Part shown: positions 16,971-26,237 of the stretch, piece after piece | How positions within the stretch are numbered: position 1 is the stretch's first letter | Layout of the letters: every line of letters starts with the position of its first letter | Source of the DNA: UBA2137 sp037968575 | GTDB taxonomy: Bacteria; Pseudomonadota; Alphaproteobacteria; Micavibrionales; Micavibrionaceae | Length of the DNA: 64,000 nt | Assembly (NCBI GenBank): GCA_037968575.1 | Contig: JBBKVR010000029.1 | Location: 10,089 to 74,088 of the forward strand | Direction of reading: 5' to 3' | Notes under the pieces: model-generated | Database searches by the model: none | What the model was told of the DNA's origin: nothing | What the model saw: only the letters and a program-made list of their open reading frames with translations | Position numbers and translations under genes: made by a program

Positions 16971-17261
16971 TTATGCGGCAAGAACGCCCATAATGTCTGA
17001 TTCTTTCATAACTAGAAGCTCTTCACCATCAAGTGACACTTCTGTACCAGACCATTTTGTGAAAAGAATGCGATCACCTGCTTTTACATCTAATGGGCGA
17101 ACGTCTCCGTTGTCGTTTAGGTGTCCGGTTCCGACTGAAATAATTTCACCTTCTTGAGGTTTTTCTTTGACCGTATCAGGGATAATAATCCCTCCGGCTG
17201 TTTTTTCGTTTTGTTCAATTCTGCGAACAAGAACGCGATCGTGTAAAGGACGGAATTTCAT
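16971..17261 (-). CDS. groES: 10 kDa co-chaperonin GroES
   Basis: Product of 96 residues, beginning MKFRPLHDRVLVRRIEQNEKTAGGIIIPD with the mobile loop, and ending LLVMKESDIMGVLAA. It caps GroEL. AAGGAG lies about 10 bases before the ATG. The leader to the likely promoter at 17400 is about 130 bases. No CIRCE element (TTAGCACTC-N9-GAGTGCTAA) is visible, so HrcA control of the usual kind is not supported. Confidence 0.98.
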   Translation of the reverse strand: MKFRPLHDRVLVRRIEQNEKTAGGIIIPDTVKEKPQEGEIISVGTGHLNDNGDVRPLDVKAGDRILFTKWSGTEVSLDGEELLVMKESDIMGVLAA

Positions 17262-17399
17262 AATTCATGTCTCCTTGGTTTCATGGTTAAAATTAGCAGA
17301 CGAACAAGAAGCCTTTTTCTTTTAAGTGGCCTTCCTGTATGCCCCTACCATAGCGAGTTATACGAGGGTTTTAGATCAACGGATTACTCGCGTGTCATT

Positions 17400-17427
17400 G
17401 ATATAGCAAACGTGGATTAAATATCAA
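17400..17427 (-). promoter_or_regulatory. Candidate groESL promoter
   Basis: Minus strand CTTGATA (-35 TTGATA, 17422-17427), 16 bases, then TATATC (17400-17405). The CTTG start of the -35 would also suit RpoH. An inverted repeat GCGAGT (17353-17358) / ACTCGC (17386-17391) begins where transcription would start. Confidence 0.4.
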
Positions 17428-17456
17428 GGGTTTTCGGGGAAATTCACGAGTCTAGG

Positions 17457-18509
17457 CTATTGAAAACTTAGATTGCCTCTACCAAAAGAATCTAAGTCTT
17501 CCGCACTTTCAATAGTAATCTTTCTAGGTGGTTCATCTTTTAATTCTTGTGCAACGAATTTTACAAGCGGGTCATCAGCAGGACTCTCATGTATTTCAGG
17601 GGCAGGAAACTCAATATCAGGGCTTATTTTTCGACCAAACAATTTACCAGTTCTATCCGCCATTATAGAAGAGGCTATGGCAACAACACGTGTATCCCCT
17701 TTTACAATTGGGACAGTCGCATTCCCTGTCGTGTTACCCCAAGTTTCTTCTCCATAAAGTTTACTAAGAGATGATAAGGCAATAGCGGCTTGTTCTCCCG
17801 CACTGCAAGTCCCATTTCCTATTAAGGTAGCTATAGGTGATCCTGGATTTTGTATTAAATAAGGATGATTGACGGTGCAAACAGGAAATCTCTTATCAGT
17901 ACCAACTCCGGCCACTCCGTCCTCATACCAACAAGGGATCATAGATTTATCGGCAGTGTAGAATTGACTGTTTATGCCTTCGCCTAAAATGGGTCCTAAT
18001 CCAGCAAGCATAACGTAAGAGTTCCCACCAAAGTTATTTCTCAGGTCAATAACCCAGCCTTTTGGATTAGATTCATCAAGACTCTGGATGATGTTTTGTA
18101 GTTCAGTTGCAAATTTTTTCTGATCATCTGGGTCTTGCATATTACAGCCCGGAACATCTATGTAGGCAAGATCACCAATGAGTTGGCCAGAGGGCATAGG
18201 ATGTCCGTTTTTTGCAAAATTCTCTAAAAACCGGGCCTCGTTTGTTGCGGGATCACCAATGTAATGACTGTGACCATCTTCAAGCAGTTCTATAGCACTA
18301 TTAATTATAGGTGGCATGTCTTCTATAGATTGAGGGTTAATATCATGGAAGGCATTCCAGGCTAACTCTTCATAATTGCTCCAGTCAATTTGACCTCTCC
18401 CAAAATCAGTATCAGCAAGGTCAAGATTACGGATCGAGCCTGTTCTGACATTGGTCAAAAATTCTTGGAAGTATTCCTCTGGCTGTAACTGTGAAATATC
18501 TTTGCCCAT
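17457..18509 (-). CDS. S41-family (C-terminal processing) peptidase homologue, apparently cytosolic
   Basis: Product of about 350 residues, starting at the ATG at 18509 or a TTG two codons earlier; no Shine-Dalgarno sequence supports either. The N-terminal helical part ends in LLEDGHSHY (about 78-85), the usual S41 motif before the core. WVIDLRNNFGGNSY (about 154-167) and NGTCSAGE, with the nucleophile Ser near 238, follow, then GRKISPDIEF. The PDZ domain and signal peptide of CtpA-type enzymes are missing, so it is either a tricorn-like cytosolic protease or secreted in another way. It stands alone between groES and rpsA. Substrate unknown. Confidence 0.8.
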   Translation of the reverse strand: MGKDISQLQPEEYFQEFLTNVRTGSIRNLDLADTDFGRGQIDWSNYEELAWNAFHDINPQSIEDMPPIINSAIELLEDGHSHYIGDPATNEARFLENFAKNGHPMPSGQLIGDLAYIDVPGCNMQDPDDQKKFATELQNIIQSLDESNPKGWVIDLRNNFGGNSYVMLAGLGPILGEGINSQFYTADKSMIPCWYEDGVAGVGTDKRFPVCTVNHPYLIQNPGSPIATLIGNGTCSAGEQAAIALSSLSKLYGEETWGNTTGNATVPIVKGDTRVVAIASSIMADRTGKLFGRKISPDIEFPAPEIHESPADDPLVKFVAQELKDEPPRKITIESAEDLDSFGRGNLSFQ

Positions 18510-18571
18510 AATCAAGATATTTTATGTCAAAAAAGAAAAGTTCGCGAGAAAATGACCTAAGTCATTGATAG

Positions 18572-18611
18572 ATAACAAAAAGCCGGAAACGATGTTCCGG
18601 CTTTTTGTTAT
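18572..18611. terminator. Perfect bidirectional terminator
   Basis: A 17-bp perfect inverted repeat, 18572-18588 against 18595-18611, with loop ACGATG. The stem is GC-rich at the loop end (GCCGGAA) with AAAAA/TTTTT arms. It lies 18 bases past the rpsA stop and upstream of the S41 gene, so mainly it ends rpsA transcription. Confidence 0.85.
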
Positions 18612-18628
18612 CGTTCGAGAAGAGTGAC

Positions 18629-20488
18629 TTACTTGTCGTCTTTTTTCTCTTCTTTATCAGTTTTTTTAGCTTTTGCTTTAGCCTTTGGCTTTTCTTCCTT
18701 AGTATCATCAGCCTTTTTCTTTGCGGCTGGTTTCTTCTTAGGAGCAGCTTTCTTTTCTTCTTTTTTAGAGGCGGCTGCTTTTTCGCCACCATCTTTATTC
18801 AAAGCTGCGCCAAGGATATCACCAAGAGATGCACCAGATTCAGTTGAACCAAACTCTTCCAAGGCTTGCTTGTCTTCATCGACTTCGCGTGCCTTGATTG
18901 ACAGACCAACCTTACGGCTTTTCTTATCAACTGAGATGATTTTTGCATCAACCTTTTCACCAACTGCGAAACGGTCAGTACGTTGCTCTGAGCGTTCACG
19001 TGACAAGTCAGCCTTCTTAATCGTTCCTGTAACTGCCTCATTAACGGAGACATGAACAAGAGTGGCTTTAATGTCGGTAATCGTACAAGTCACAACAGCA
19101 CCTTTTGAAATGCCGCTTAACGCGCCCTGCATTGGGTCGTTTGTGAGTTGTTTGATACCAAGTGCTATACGCTCTTTCTCAGGATCAATATCAAGAATCT
19201 TAACCTTCACAGTGTTGCCCTTTTCGAATTCTTTAAGAGCATCTTCTGTTTGATCCTCCCAAGAGATGTCAGACAAGTGAACCATACCGTCAATATCATC
19301 GCTTACGCCGATAAACATACCGAATTCAGTGATGTTATTGATTGGGCCTTCAAGTTCTTGACCAACTTTGTATGTGTTGGCAATGCCTTCCCATGGGTTT
19401 TCTTGAGTTTGTTTGATTCCCAGAGAAATACGACGCTTTTCCTGATCAACTTCAAGAACCTGAACGTCAACTTCCTCGGATGTCGAAACAATATTGTTCG
19501 GGTGAACGTTTTTCTTCGTCCATGACATTTCTGTCACGTGGACAAGACCTTCGATACCCGGTTCAAGTTCAACAAACGCACCGTAATCAGTCACATTTGT
19601 GATGCGACCTTTAAGTTGAGAGCCAACTTGATATTTGCCTTCGAATGCTTCCCAAGGGTCATGCTCAAGTTGTTTCATACCTAGAGAGATACGACCTGTG
19701 TCTTCATTGAAGCGAATAACTTGGACTTCAATAGATTGACCAACTTTTAGGACATCTTCAGGGTGATTGATACGTTTCCAAGAAATGTCAGTCACGTGAA
19801 GCAATCCATCTAGACCACCAAGGTCAACGAACGCACCGTAATCTGTAATGTTTTTAACAACACCTTCTAGAACAGAACCTTCTGAGATATTTTCAAGCAG
19901 CTCGTTTCTAACTTCCTCACGGCTTTCCTCAAGAATAGCACGACGTGAAACAACGATGTTTCCACGGGCGCGATCCATTTTTAGAATTTGGAAAGGTTGT
20001 GGCGTATCCATCAAAGGAGAAATATCCTTGATTGGACGGATATCGACTTGAGAACCAGGCAAGAATGCAACAGCACCACCAAGGTCAACAGTGAAGCCAC
20101 CTTTAACACGGTTAAAGATAACACCAGTTACACGCTCAGTTTTCTCCATGGATTTTTCAAGTTCAGCCCAGACTTCTTCGCGTCTAGCTTTCTCACGAGA
20201 AAGAACGGTCAGACCGTCACGGCCTTCAACACGTTCAACGAACACTTCAACAGTGTCGCCCATATTAATGTCAGGTGTTTGACCTGGCATTGAAAATTCA
20301 CGCAAGGGGACGCGGCCTTCTGATTTGAGGCCGACATCGATAATTGCAAATTCAGAATCAATGGAAACAACTTTCCCATTCACAACTGATTTTTCTATAG
20401 ATTTATTTTCTCCAAAAATTTCTTTGAGGAGGCCTGCGAATTCTGAATCGTCTTCGCGGTCTTGTAAGTTTGAAGCTATACTAGCCAT
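18629..20488 (-). CDS. rpsA: 30S ribosomal protein S1
   Basis: Product of 619 residues with six S1 (OB-fold) repeats, each marked by G(A/M)F(V/I) motifs such as DYGAFVDLGGLDGLLHVTDISW, DYGAFVELEPGIEGLVHVTEMSW and EFGMFIGVSDDIDGMVHLSD. It binds mRNA on the 30S subunit. After the last repeat a tail of roughly 50 residues rich in Lys, Ala and Glu follows (KKEEKKAAPKKKPAAKK and onward), longer and more basic than in E. coli S1. GAAAGGAAA precedes the ATG. The gene follows cmk in the usual cmk-rpsA order. Confidence 0.96.
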   Translation of the reverse strand: MASIASNLQDREDDSEFAGLLKEIFGENKSIEKSVVNGKVVSIDSEFAIIDVGLKSEGRVPLREFSMPGQTPDINMGDTVEVFVERVEGRDGLTVLSREKARREEVWAELEKSMEKTERVTGVIFNRVKGGFTVDLGGAVAFLPGSQVDIRPIKDISPLMDTPQPFQILKMDRARGNIVVSRRAILEESREEVRNELLENISEGSVLEGVVKNITDYGAFVDLGGLDGLLHVTDISWKRINHPEDVLKVGQSIEVQVIRFNEDTGRISLGMKQLEHDPWEAFEGKYQVGSQLKGRITNVTDYGAFVELEPGIEGLVHVTEMSWTKKNVHPNNIVSTSEEVDVQVLEVDQEKRRISLGIKQTQENPWEGIANTYKVGQELEGPINNITEFGMFIGVSDDIDGMVHLSDISWEDQTEDALKEFEKGNTVKVKILDIDPEKERIALGIKQLTNDPMQGALSGISKGAVVTCTITDIKATLVHVSVNEAVTGTIKKADLSRERSEQRTDRFAVGEKVDAKIISVDKKSRKVGLSIKAREVDEDKQALEEFGSTESGASLGDILGAALNKDGGEKAAASKKEEKKAAPKKKPAAKKKADDTKEEKPKAKAKAKKTDKEEKKDDK

Positions 20489-20633
20489 AATAATTAATTT
20501 CCTTTCGGGACGTAAATACAGAGAAAGCTTTCGGTTGTCCCGGGGCGTGCCCGACCGTCTACTAACCTGTTACTCATGCGTTATGCAGTTTTTGAAACGA
20601 AAAGCAAGGAAAAACCACCAAAAAAGAGACTCT

Positions 20634-21392
20634 TTAAGAAGCGGATTTATACTTTATGGCGGCTTGTGCACCGACAAGGTATCCGCGAATGATATCCATT
20701 GAGCGTTCTAACACTTCATTGGCATTAAGTGTTGTTGTATCAATAATGAAGGCATCTTCGGCAGGAAGAGTGGGTGCGATATTACGTGTTATATCACGAC
20801 CATCGCGAATTTTCATGTCTTCTGTGATGGTTTTTAAGTCGCTTTTCATGCCCTTTTCCTGCATTTGCTTGGCGCGTCTTTTGGCGCGAGCTTCCATCTT
20901 GGCGTCAATGAAGAGTTTGATATGGGCATCAGGACATATCACTGTTCCGATATCACGACCGTCCATGACTATGCCACGCCATTGCCCTTTGTCTGATTTT
21001 AACGGAGGTTTTTTGGCAAAGTTTTTTTGAACATCAAGCAGGATTTCTCTGACCTTTGGATGAGCTGCAACTTGGGAGGCCGCACGAGAAACATCTTCCG
21101 AGCGAATAGCAGGATCATTTTGTAAATCCAAAGAAAAATCTTTTAGTAAAGTTGAAGCCGCTTTTGCTGCTTGTTTTTCATTGTGCGGGTCTAATCCCTT
21201 ATCAAGGGCAATTTTTCCAACACCGCGGTAAAGTGCGCCAGTGTCCATGTAAGCAAAATCCATACGTTGAGCAATACGCTGTGCCAATGTGCCTTTACCG
21301 CTTGCTGTTGGCCCATCAATGGCAACAACGATTGGATCTTTAAAAAGTCCAGTTAAGTCTTCTGATGAAAGGAGGTCAATGGAGCGAAACAT
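20634..21392 (-). CDS. cmk: Cytidylate kinase
   Basis: Product of 252 residues. The P-loop GPTASGKGT is at 27-35, then DTGALYRGVGKIAL, GIVMDGRDIGTVICPDA and RAKRRAKQM, all typical CMP kinase motifs. It phosphorylates CMP and dCMP. About 20 extra N-terminal residues precede the usual beta strand, so a later start is possible, but no internal ATG or GTG fits better. An aroA gene, often upstream, is not here. A CATGTC/GACATG inverted repeat at 21421-21440 lies in its upstream region next to a TTGACA. Confidence 0.94.
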   Translation of the reverse strand: MFRSIDLLSSEDLTGLFKDPIVVAIDGPTASGKGTLAQRIAQRMDFAYMDTGALYRGVGKIALDKGLDPHNEKQAAKAASTLLKDFSLDLQNDPAIRSEDVSRAASQVAAHPKVREILLDVQKNFAKKPPLKSDKGQWRGIVMDGRDIGTVICPDAHIKLFIDAKMEARAKRRAKQMQEKGMKSDLKTITEDMKIRDGRDITRNIAPTLPAEDAFIIDTTTLNANEVLERSMDIIRGYLVGAQAAIKYKSAS

Positions 21393-21450
21393 AGTTGCTT
21401 ATTTCGCGTGTTTTATACTCCATGTCAAGTAAGGGACATGAGAAAAGTAC

Positions 21451-23640
21451 TTAAATACTCTCAGCACTTTGGGAATCGAAATAATCAAATGTACCTGTAT
21501 AATGGTTAACAAACTCAAAGAATTTATCTTCGGGGACGGGACGGGAGTATCGGAAGCCTTGGACTTCATCACAATTTTGTTCCATGAGGAAGATTTCATG
21601 CTCTTTGGTCTCAACACCTTCCGCAATAACTTTCAGACCAAGCGCTGAACCCAGTGCAATAATTGTCTTGGTGATTGAGGCGTCATCGGGATTATTTAAA
21701 GCATCACGAATAAAGGATTGGTCAATTTTTAAACGGTCAATTGGGAACTGTCTGAGGTAAGACAGAGAAGAGTAGCCTGTGCCAAAGTCATCAATAGCCA
21801 ACTCGACACCTAGCCCGTGCAACTTCTGTAAAACATCAACGGCATGATTTAGGTCATCCATAAACACACTTTCCGTGACTTCTAACTCAATATGATGTGG
21901 TGAAACGCCTGTCTCTTGCAGGAGTTGTGATGTGAAAGCAACAAGATCGCCTTGGTGGAATTGTGCGCCAGACACGTTAATTGCAATTCGGATATCTTTA
22001 CCTGAATCTTCACATAGTTTTGCGACGCGAAAACTTTCGCGCATAACCATTTCACCGATAGGGACAATCAAACCAGATTGTTCAGCAATTGGAATAAAGT
22101 CAGCAGGAGAGATAAACTTCCCGTCATCTGTAAACCACCTAAGGAGAGCCTCTGCCCCAATAATGTTTCCAGTTTTCAAGTCAAATTGTGGCTGGAAATG
22201 CAAAAAGAGTTCGTTCTCGTCCATAGCATTACGAAGATCGCGCAACATTTGAAAACGTTCTTGCACAACTTTGTCAAAGTCTTTGGAATATTCGAGAAGC
22301 TGGTCTCGACCATCTTCTTTTGCACGGTTCAATGCCACATCGGCATTTTTCAAAACTTGTGCAGGGTCATTTGAATCATCAGGAAAGGTTGATACACCAA
22401 GAGATGCGCGCACCTGAAAATTTTCATTAAAAACTGTGATGGGCATCGAGCGGATTATAGATTGAACTTTTTCTCCAACCTGCTTGGCTGTGTGCATATT
22501 TCCAACGAGCGGCATAGCAACCGCAAATTCGTCCTCGCCGTTTCTGGCAACGACAGCGGTTTCAGGAAGAGACGAGCGTAGACGTTGTCCAACAGCTTTC
22601 AGAATGGCGTCCCCAACATTATGACCCATTGAGTCGTTCACGTCCTTAAAGTGGTCGAGATCGAGAGCAAGAACAGCATAGCGAATATTTTGTTTATAAG
22701 GACTAAGTTCAGTGCGCTGGGTAAATTGCGTTAATTTTTCCAAGAAGTTTGTTTTGTTTGGCAATCCAGTGAGCGTATCAAAATATGCCATTTTGTGAAT
22801 CTGGTCTTCGGCGCGACCCTTCACTTCACGTATGTTTTTTGAGTTCTGTTTAATCAGGCGTTGCGTCATATTAATAACGCTTCCGATTTCGTCCTCACGC
22901 GTGCTGTAAGGCGAAGACATAGATGGCGGCGTTTCTGGATTAGATAGAGCTCTACGCAAACTAGAATCTAAAAATAAGAGCGGTTCAATCAGCCATCTTC
23001 CTAGTGCTAACATCAATACAATTGTTACAAAAGTTGAGACCAATAAAATGGCAATCAAAGAGCGCAATATATGGTTTATCATATCTTGTTTGATAAAAGA
23101 GGAGTCAGAACGCGCGACGATGTAATAAGGGGATCCATTTAAGTCTTGGGGCGAATAAATAACCCCATAAAATTTTCCGTCGGCACTACGATTTATATCT
23201 GTTAGGTCGGCGCCCGGAGTAGGAATGAGGACTGTTTGTGTTCCCTTGAAACCAATTCGTTTCATTTCTTGCGAATAAACTGCAAATCCTCGAATGGGCG
23301 TTGTTGTAAGCAAACGATCTACGGTGGCATCAGAAAAAGGTAATTGCGTTTGGTCTGTTTCAGAATTGAGGGCAGCAACTATGGCAACACGGCTTTTTTC
23401 CTGAAGTTCTTGTAGTTTTTGTTGTTGGAGATTCAGGGCAGAAATAGCCAAAATAGCAATCTGGAGTAATGTAATGGTGGCAAAAACAGTAATAGCCACC
23501 TTCCAACTAATTTTACTGCGCCAGATATGTGGCGCACTTCCAGCTTTTGCAAAGCTGAAAGCTGCTTTTTGCTCTGTTTTTGGCGCTTTTTTACGCTGAA
23601 AGCTTTGCGCAAAGCGATGTTTGATGTCAGCCAAAGCCAT
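21451..23640 (-). CDS. Membrane GGDEF-EAL protein, likely c-di-GMP phosphodiesterase
   Basis: Product of 729 residues. Membrane helices at about 47-70 and 191-216 bracket a periplasmic sensor of about 120 residues, followed by a HAMP-like region. In the GGDEF domain the signature is GEDEF (368-372): the second Gly is Glu, so cyclase activity is doubtful. The EAL domain looks complete: EALLRW (497-502), INVSGAQF, LEVTES, DDFGTGYSSLSYL, KIDQSFI and AEGVET. The enzyme probably hydrolyses c-di-GMP in response to an extracytoplasmic signal. It stands alone between cmk and lysA. The degenerate GGDEF may bind GTP and regulate EAL, as known in related proteins. Confidence 0.92.
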   Translation of the reverse strand: MALADIKHRFAQSFQRKKAPKTEQKAAFSFAKAGSAPHIWRSKISWKVAITVFATITLLQIAILAISALNLQQQKLQELQEKSRVAIVAALNSETDQTQLPFSDATVDRLLTTTPIRGFAVYSQEMKRIGFKGTQTVLIPTPGADLTDINRSADGKFYGVIYSPQDLNGSPYYIVARSDSSFIKQDMINHILRSLIAILLVSTFVTIVLMLALGRWLIEPLLFLDSSLRRALSNPETPPSMSSPYSTREDEIGSVINMTQRLIKQNSKNIREVKGRAEDQIHKMAYFDTLTGLPNKTNFLEKLTQFTQRTELSPYKQNIRYAVLALDLDHFKDVNDSMGHNVGDAILKAVGQRLRSSLPETAVVARNGEDEFAVAMPLVGNMHTAKQVGEKVQSIIRSMPITVFNENFQVRASLGVSTFPDDSNDPAQVLKNADVALNRAKEDGRDQLLEYSKDFDKVVQERFQMLRDLRNAMDENELFLHFQPQFDLKTGNIIGAEALLRWFTDDGKFISPADFIPIAEQSGLIVPIGEMVMRESFRVAKLCEDSGKDIRIAINVSGAQFHQGDLVAFTSQLLQETGVSPHHIELEVTESVFMDDLNHAVDVLQKLHGLGVELAIDDFGTGYSSLSYLRQFPIDRLKIDQSFIRDALNNPDDASITKTIIALGSALGLKVIAEGVETKEHEIFLMEQNCDEVQGFRYSRPVPEDKFFEFVNHYTGTFDYFDSQSAESI

Positions 23641-23788
23641 GTATTACTTCATTTACCGTTAAATTATCCGTCAGTATGAAACGCATTAGACCGAAATCAT
23701 ACCCCACATATATAAAATTTTATCTAATTTTTATTAAAATTTCCTTTATAGACAAGATGTTTTATTCTGTTTTACTTATATAAAAGTT

Positions 23789-25060
23789 TTAAACCCAGTC
23801 TGGAATAGATTCCCCAGCCAGTAAATCTTCGATATTTTGTCTAGGTTTAATGAGTGAATGCTGGTCATTTTTAACAAGAATCTGAGCAGGCATACCCCGC
23901 GTATTATAGTTGGATGCCATTGTATAGCCATAAGCACCAGCAGACATAAACGCGACCAAATCACCTTCTTTCATTTCAGGTAATTCACGATCTTTGGCAA
24001 ATGTATCACCACTCTCACAGATAGGCCCTACAACTGCATAATTTTTATGGTTTTCGCGTGGTTTGGAAACAGGTTCAATTTCATGGTGTGCATCATAGAG
24101 TGTTGGGCGAATAAGGTCGTTCATTGCCGCGTCTACAATTAAAAAGGTAACCTCTTTGGCTTTTTTAATACTAACAACGCGTGATAAAAGAATACCTGCG
24201 TTGCCAACCATAAACCTACCTGGCTCCATAATAATTTTGGTGTCTAGTGGCGCGATGATGTCATTAACCCATGTGGCATAAGCATCAAGATTGAGTTCCT
24301 CGTGCCCTTGATAAGGAATTGGAAAACCACCACCAATATCAAGAGTTGAAACTTCGTGACCGCTACTTCTCAATTTTTGAACAAGGTTGGGTAGCTTTGA
24401 AAAGGCTTCCTCAAAGGCATGGACGTTAAAGACTTGAGATCCAATATGCATGGACAGGCCTTGTGGTTTCACAAATTCAAACTCGCCAGCTTTTGTATAA
24501 GCTTCTGCTGCCCTATCCATGGATATGCCGAATTTATCGCGTTCACGTCCCGTTGAAATTTTGTCATGTCCCCCACCAGACACATCAGGGTTGATACGGA
24601 AGAGAACAGAAACTTCTTTTTGCAATTCGTGCGCTACCGTTCCGACATGGGTAATTTCTTCAACAGACTCAATGTTGATATATGCAATACCAGAACGCAC
24701 AGCGAGAGCAATTTCGTGTGGTTGTTTACCAACGCCTGTGAAAACTATTTTCTTTGGATCAAAGCCGGCCTTTAGTCCGCGCTCCAGCTCACCACCAGAC
24801 ACAACCTCAAGACCTGCGCCTTGATTTTTGAGAATTGTCAAAACGGCTTGGTGGCTGTTGGCTTTGCAGGCGTAGCAAAGCAAAGGCTGGTTTTTGCCAC
24901 TCAGCTTTGAAGAAAGAGCCGTATTTAATTTACCGTACTGGCTGATAATTTCATTTTGCGCATAGACATATGTGGGTGTGCCATAAGCTTTTGCAATCTC
25001 CTGCAAAGCCACATCATCACATTTCAAGTTTCCAGAGGTGTCTCTTGAAAAAGCGGTCAT
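23789..25060 (-). CDS. lysA: Diaminopimelate decarboxylase
   Basis: Product of 423 residues. The PLP lysine is K66 in CYACKANSHQAVL. HIGSQVF, TLDIGGGFPIPY, EPGRFMVGNAG and GPICESGDTFAKDRELP are the fold-III decarboxylase motifs. It converts meso-DAP to lysine. Its start directly abuts the stop of the upstream pyrC (25061), so the two are probably co-translated even though their pathways differ. Confidence 0.96.
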   Translation of the reverse strand: MTAFSRDTSGNLKCDDVALQEIAKAYGTPTYVYAQNEIISQYGKLNTALSSKLSGKNQPLLCYACKANSHQAVLTILKNQGAGLEVVSGGELERGLKAGFDPKKIVFTGVGKQPHEIALAVRSGIAYINIESVEEITHVGTVAHELQKEVSVLFRINPDVSGGGHDKISTGRERDKFGISMDRAAEAYTKAGEFEFVKPQGLSMHIGSQVFNVHAFEEAFSKLPNLVQKLRSSGHEVSTLDIGGGFPIPYQGHEELNLDAYATWVNDIIAPLDTKIIMEPGRFMVGNAGILLSRVVSIKKAKEVTFLIVDAAMNDLIRPTLYDAHHEIEPVSKPRENHKNYAVVGPICESGDTFAKDRELPEMKEGDLVAFMSAGAYGYTMASNYNTRGMPAQILVKNDQHSLIKPRQNIEDLLAGESIPDWV

Positions 25061-26167
25061 TTATATCCTTAGAGTCCATGCAAGTTCTGGTCGCTCCATA
25101 CCAACGGGTAATGGGACAACTGTTTCGCCGCTTTTGGTTTTGAGAGGCTGGCAAGTTGAGGCCTCTCTTATTAGAGAAAATGTTTCACTCGGAATATTAA
25201 GACCATAAAATTCAGGCCCTATTTCACACAGGAATTTACGGAAACGCCCCTGATTATCTTTATCGTCTAGATTGCACCCTGCTTTCTCAAAGCCTTCCGC
25301 ATAAAGTTGCGGCGCACATCCACCTGTAAAACAGCCAGCTGCACATCCACATGGAGTGGCCTTAGTTGTATGTGGGGCACTGTCAGTCCCTGCAAAAAAT
25401 TGATTATTGGCAGGATCGGTGATGGCTTGTTGAATGGCAGTTAAGTCCTCTTCAAACTTTACCAAAGGCAAACAATAGAGATGATATTTTAACCCTTGGA
25501 GAAGTGAACCAACCGTATAAAGCAGATGTTGCGGCGTGACGCTGGCGGTTACATTATCGTCCGCCTGATAAACAAAATCGACAGCTTCTTTGGTTGTAAT
25601 ATGCTCGGCAACAATTTTTAAATTGGGATAAGTTTCGGCAAGAGCAGGCATTTCCTCAAGGTAAAATGCTTTCTCGGCATTTGTGTCAGCATCAAAATAA
25701 TCAGCACCTTTCAGCCCGTGTTTTTCACCGTGGACGCATAAAATAATTGCATGATCCTCTAATGCGCGCAGAACTCCGTTCTCAACAAAAGTTTTGAGTG
25801 GACGTCCGTGGTCTGAATTGGTTGTGCCATGAGGAGGGTAATATTTACAGGCGCGAAGCAGTCCTGAGTCTGTACCTTCTTTAATCATTTCGGGAGTGGT
25901 GTCTTTGGTCAGATAAAGCGGAACAATAATGTCTTTAAATAGATCCCCACCAGTATTTTTAATTTGAGAGAGATAATTCTCAATACTCCAATAAGGGAGG
26001 TCGGAGTCTTCAGTAAGTTTTCCAACGGGAGGTTTTGTATTGGGCATCGCCAAAATACCTGCACAGCCCATATCAATTTGTGCTTGGATGTAATCACCCA
26101 TGTCTTTCCCTTGCCTGACATGGACATGAAGGTCGTACCATTTTGGGAGAATGATTTCCGTTGTCAT
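25061..26167 (-). CDS. pyrC: Dihydroorotase (class II, PyrC type)
   Basis: Product of 368 residues from the ATG at 26167; a GTG one codon earlier also exists. The metal motif DLHVHVRQG is at the N-terminus. The carboxylated lysine is in ACKYYPPHGTTNSDHG, further histidines in CVHGEKHG and EHITTKEAV, and FAGTDSAPHT provides the catalytic Asp. It cyclises carbamoyl-aspartate to dihydroorotate. It lies upstream of lysA with no gap. Confidence 0.95.
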   Translation of the reverse strand: MTTEIILPKWYDLHVHVRQGKDMGDYIQAQIDMGCAGILAMPNTKPPVGKLTEDSDLPYWSIENYLSQIKNTGGDLFKDIIVPLYLTKDTTPEMIKEGTDSGLLRACKYYPPHGTTNSDHGRPLKTFVENGVLRALEDHAIILCVHGEKHGLKGADYFDADTNAEKAFYLEEMPALAETYPNLKIVAEHITTKEAVDFVYQADDNVTASVTPQHLLYTVGSLLQGLKYHLYCLPLVKFEEDLTAIQQAITDPANNQFFAGTDSAPHTTKATPCGCAAGCFTGGCAPQLYAEGFEKAGCNLDDKDNQGRFRKFLCEIGPEFYGLNIPSETFSLIREASTCQPLKTKSGETVVPLPVGMERPELAWTLRI

Positions 26168-26237
26168 CACTGTTATCCGTTATTCGGTTTCAAGTGAGAC
26201 TACAAAAAGAATAACTCTGTGACCAGAGAAGAAAATT

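Noticed and set aside
17262..17456. CIRCE element upstream of groES
   Set aside because: No TTAGCACTC or GAGTGCTAA is present; the GCGAGT/ACTCGC repeat has the wrong order and spacing.
18624..19055. 143-codon open frame opposite the lysine-rich end of rpsA
   Set aside because: Phe/Leu-rich sequence is the antisense of AAG/AAA codons.
20520..20600. Riboswitch or S1 autoregulatory site in the rpsA leader
   Set aside because: A GGGC/GCCC hairpin is there, but nothing beyond chance pairing can be shown.
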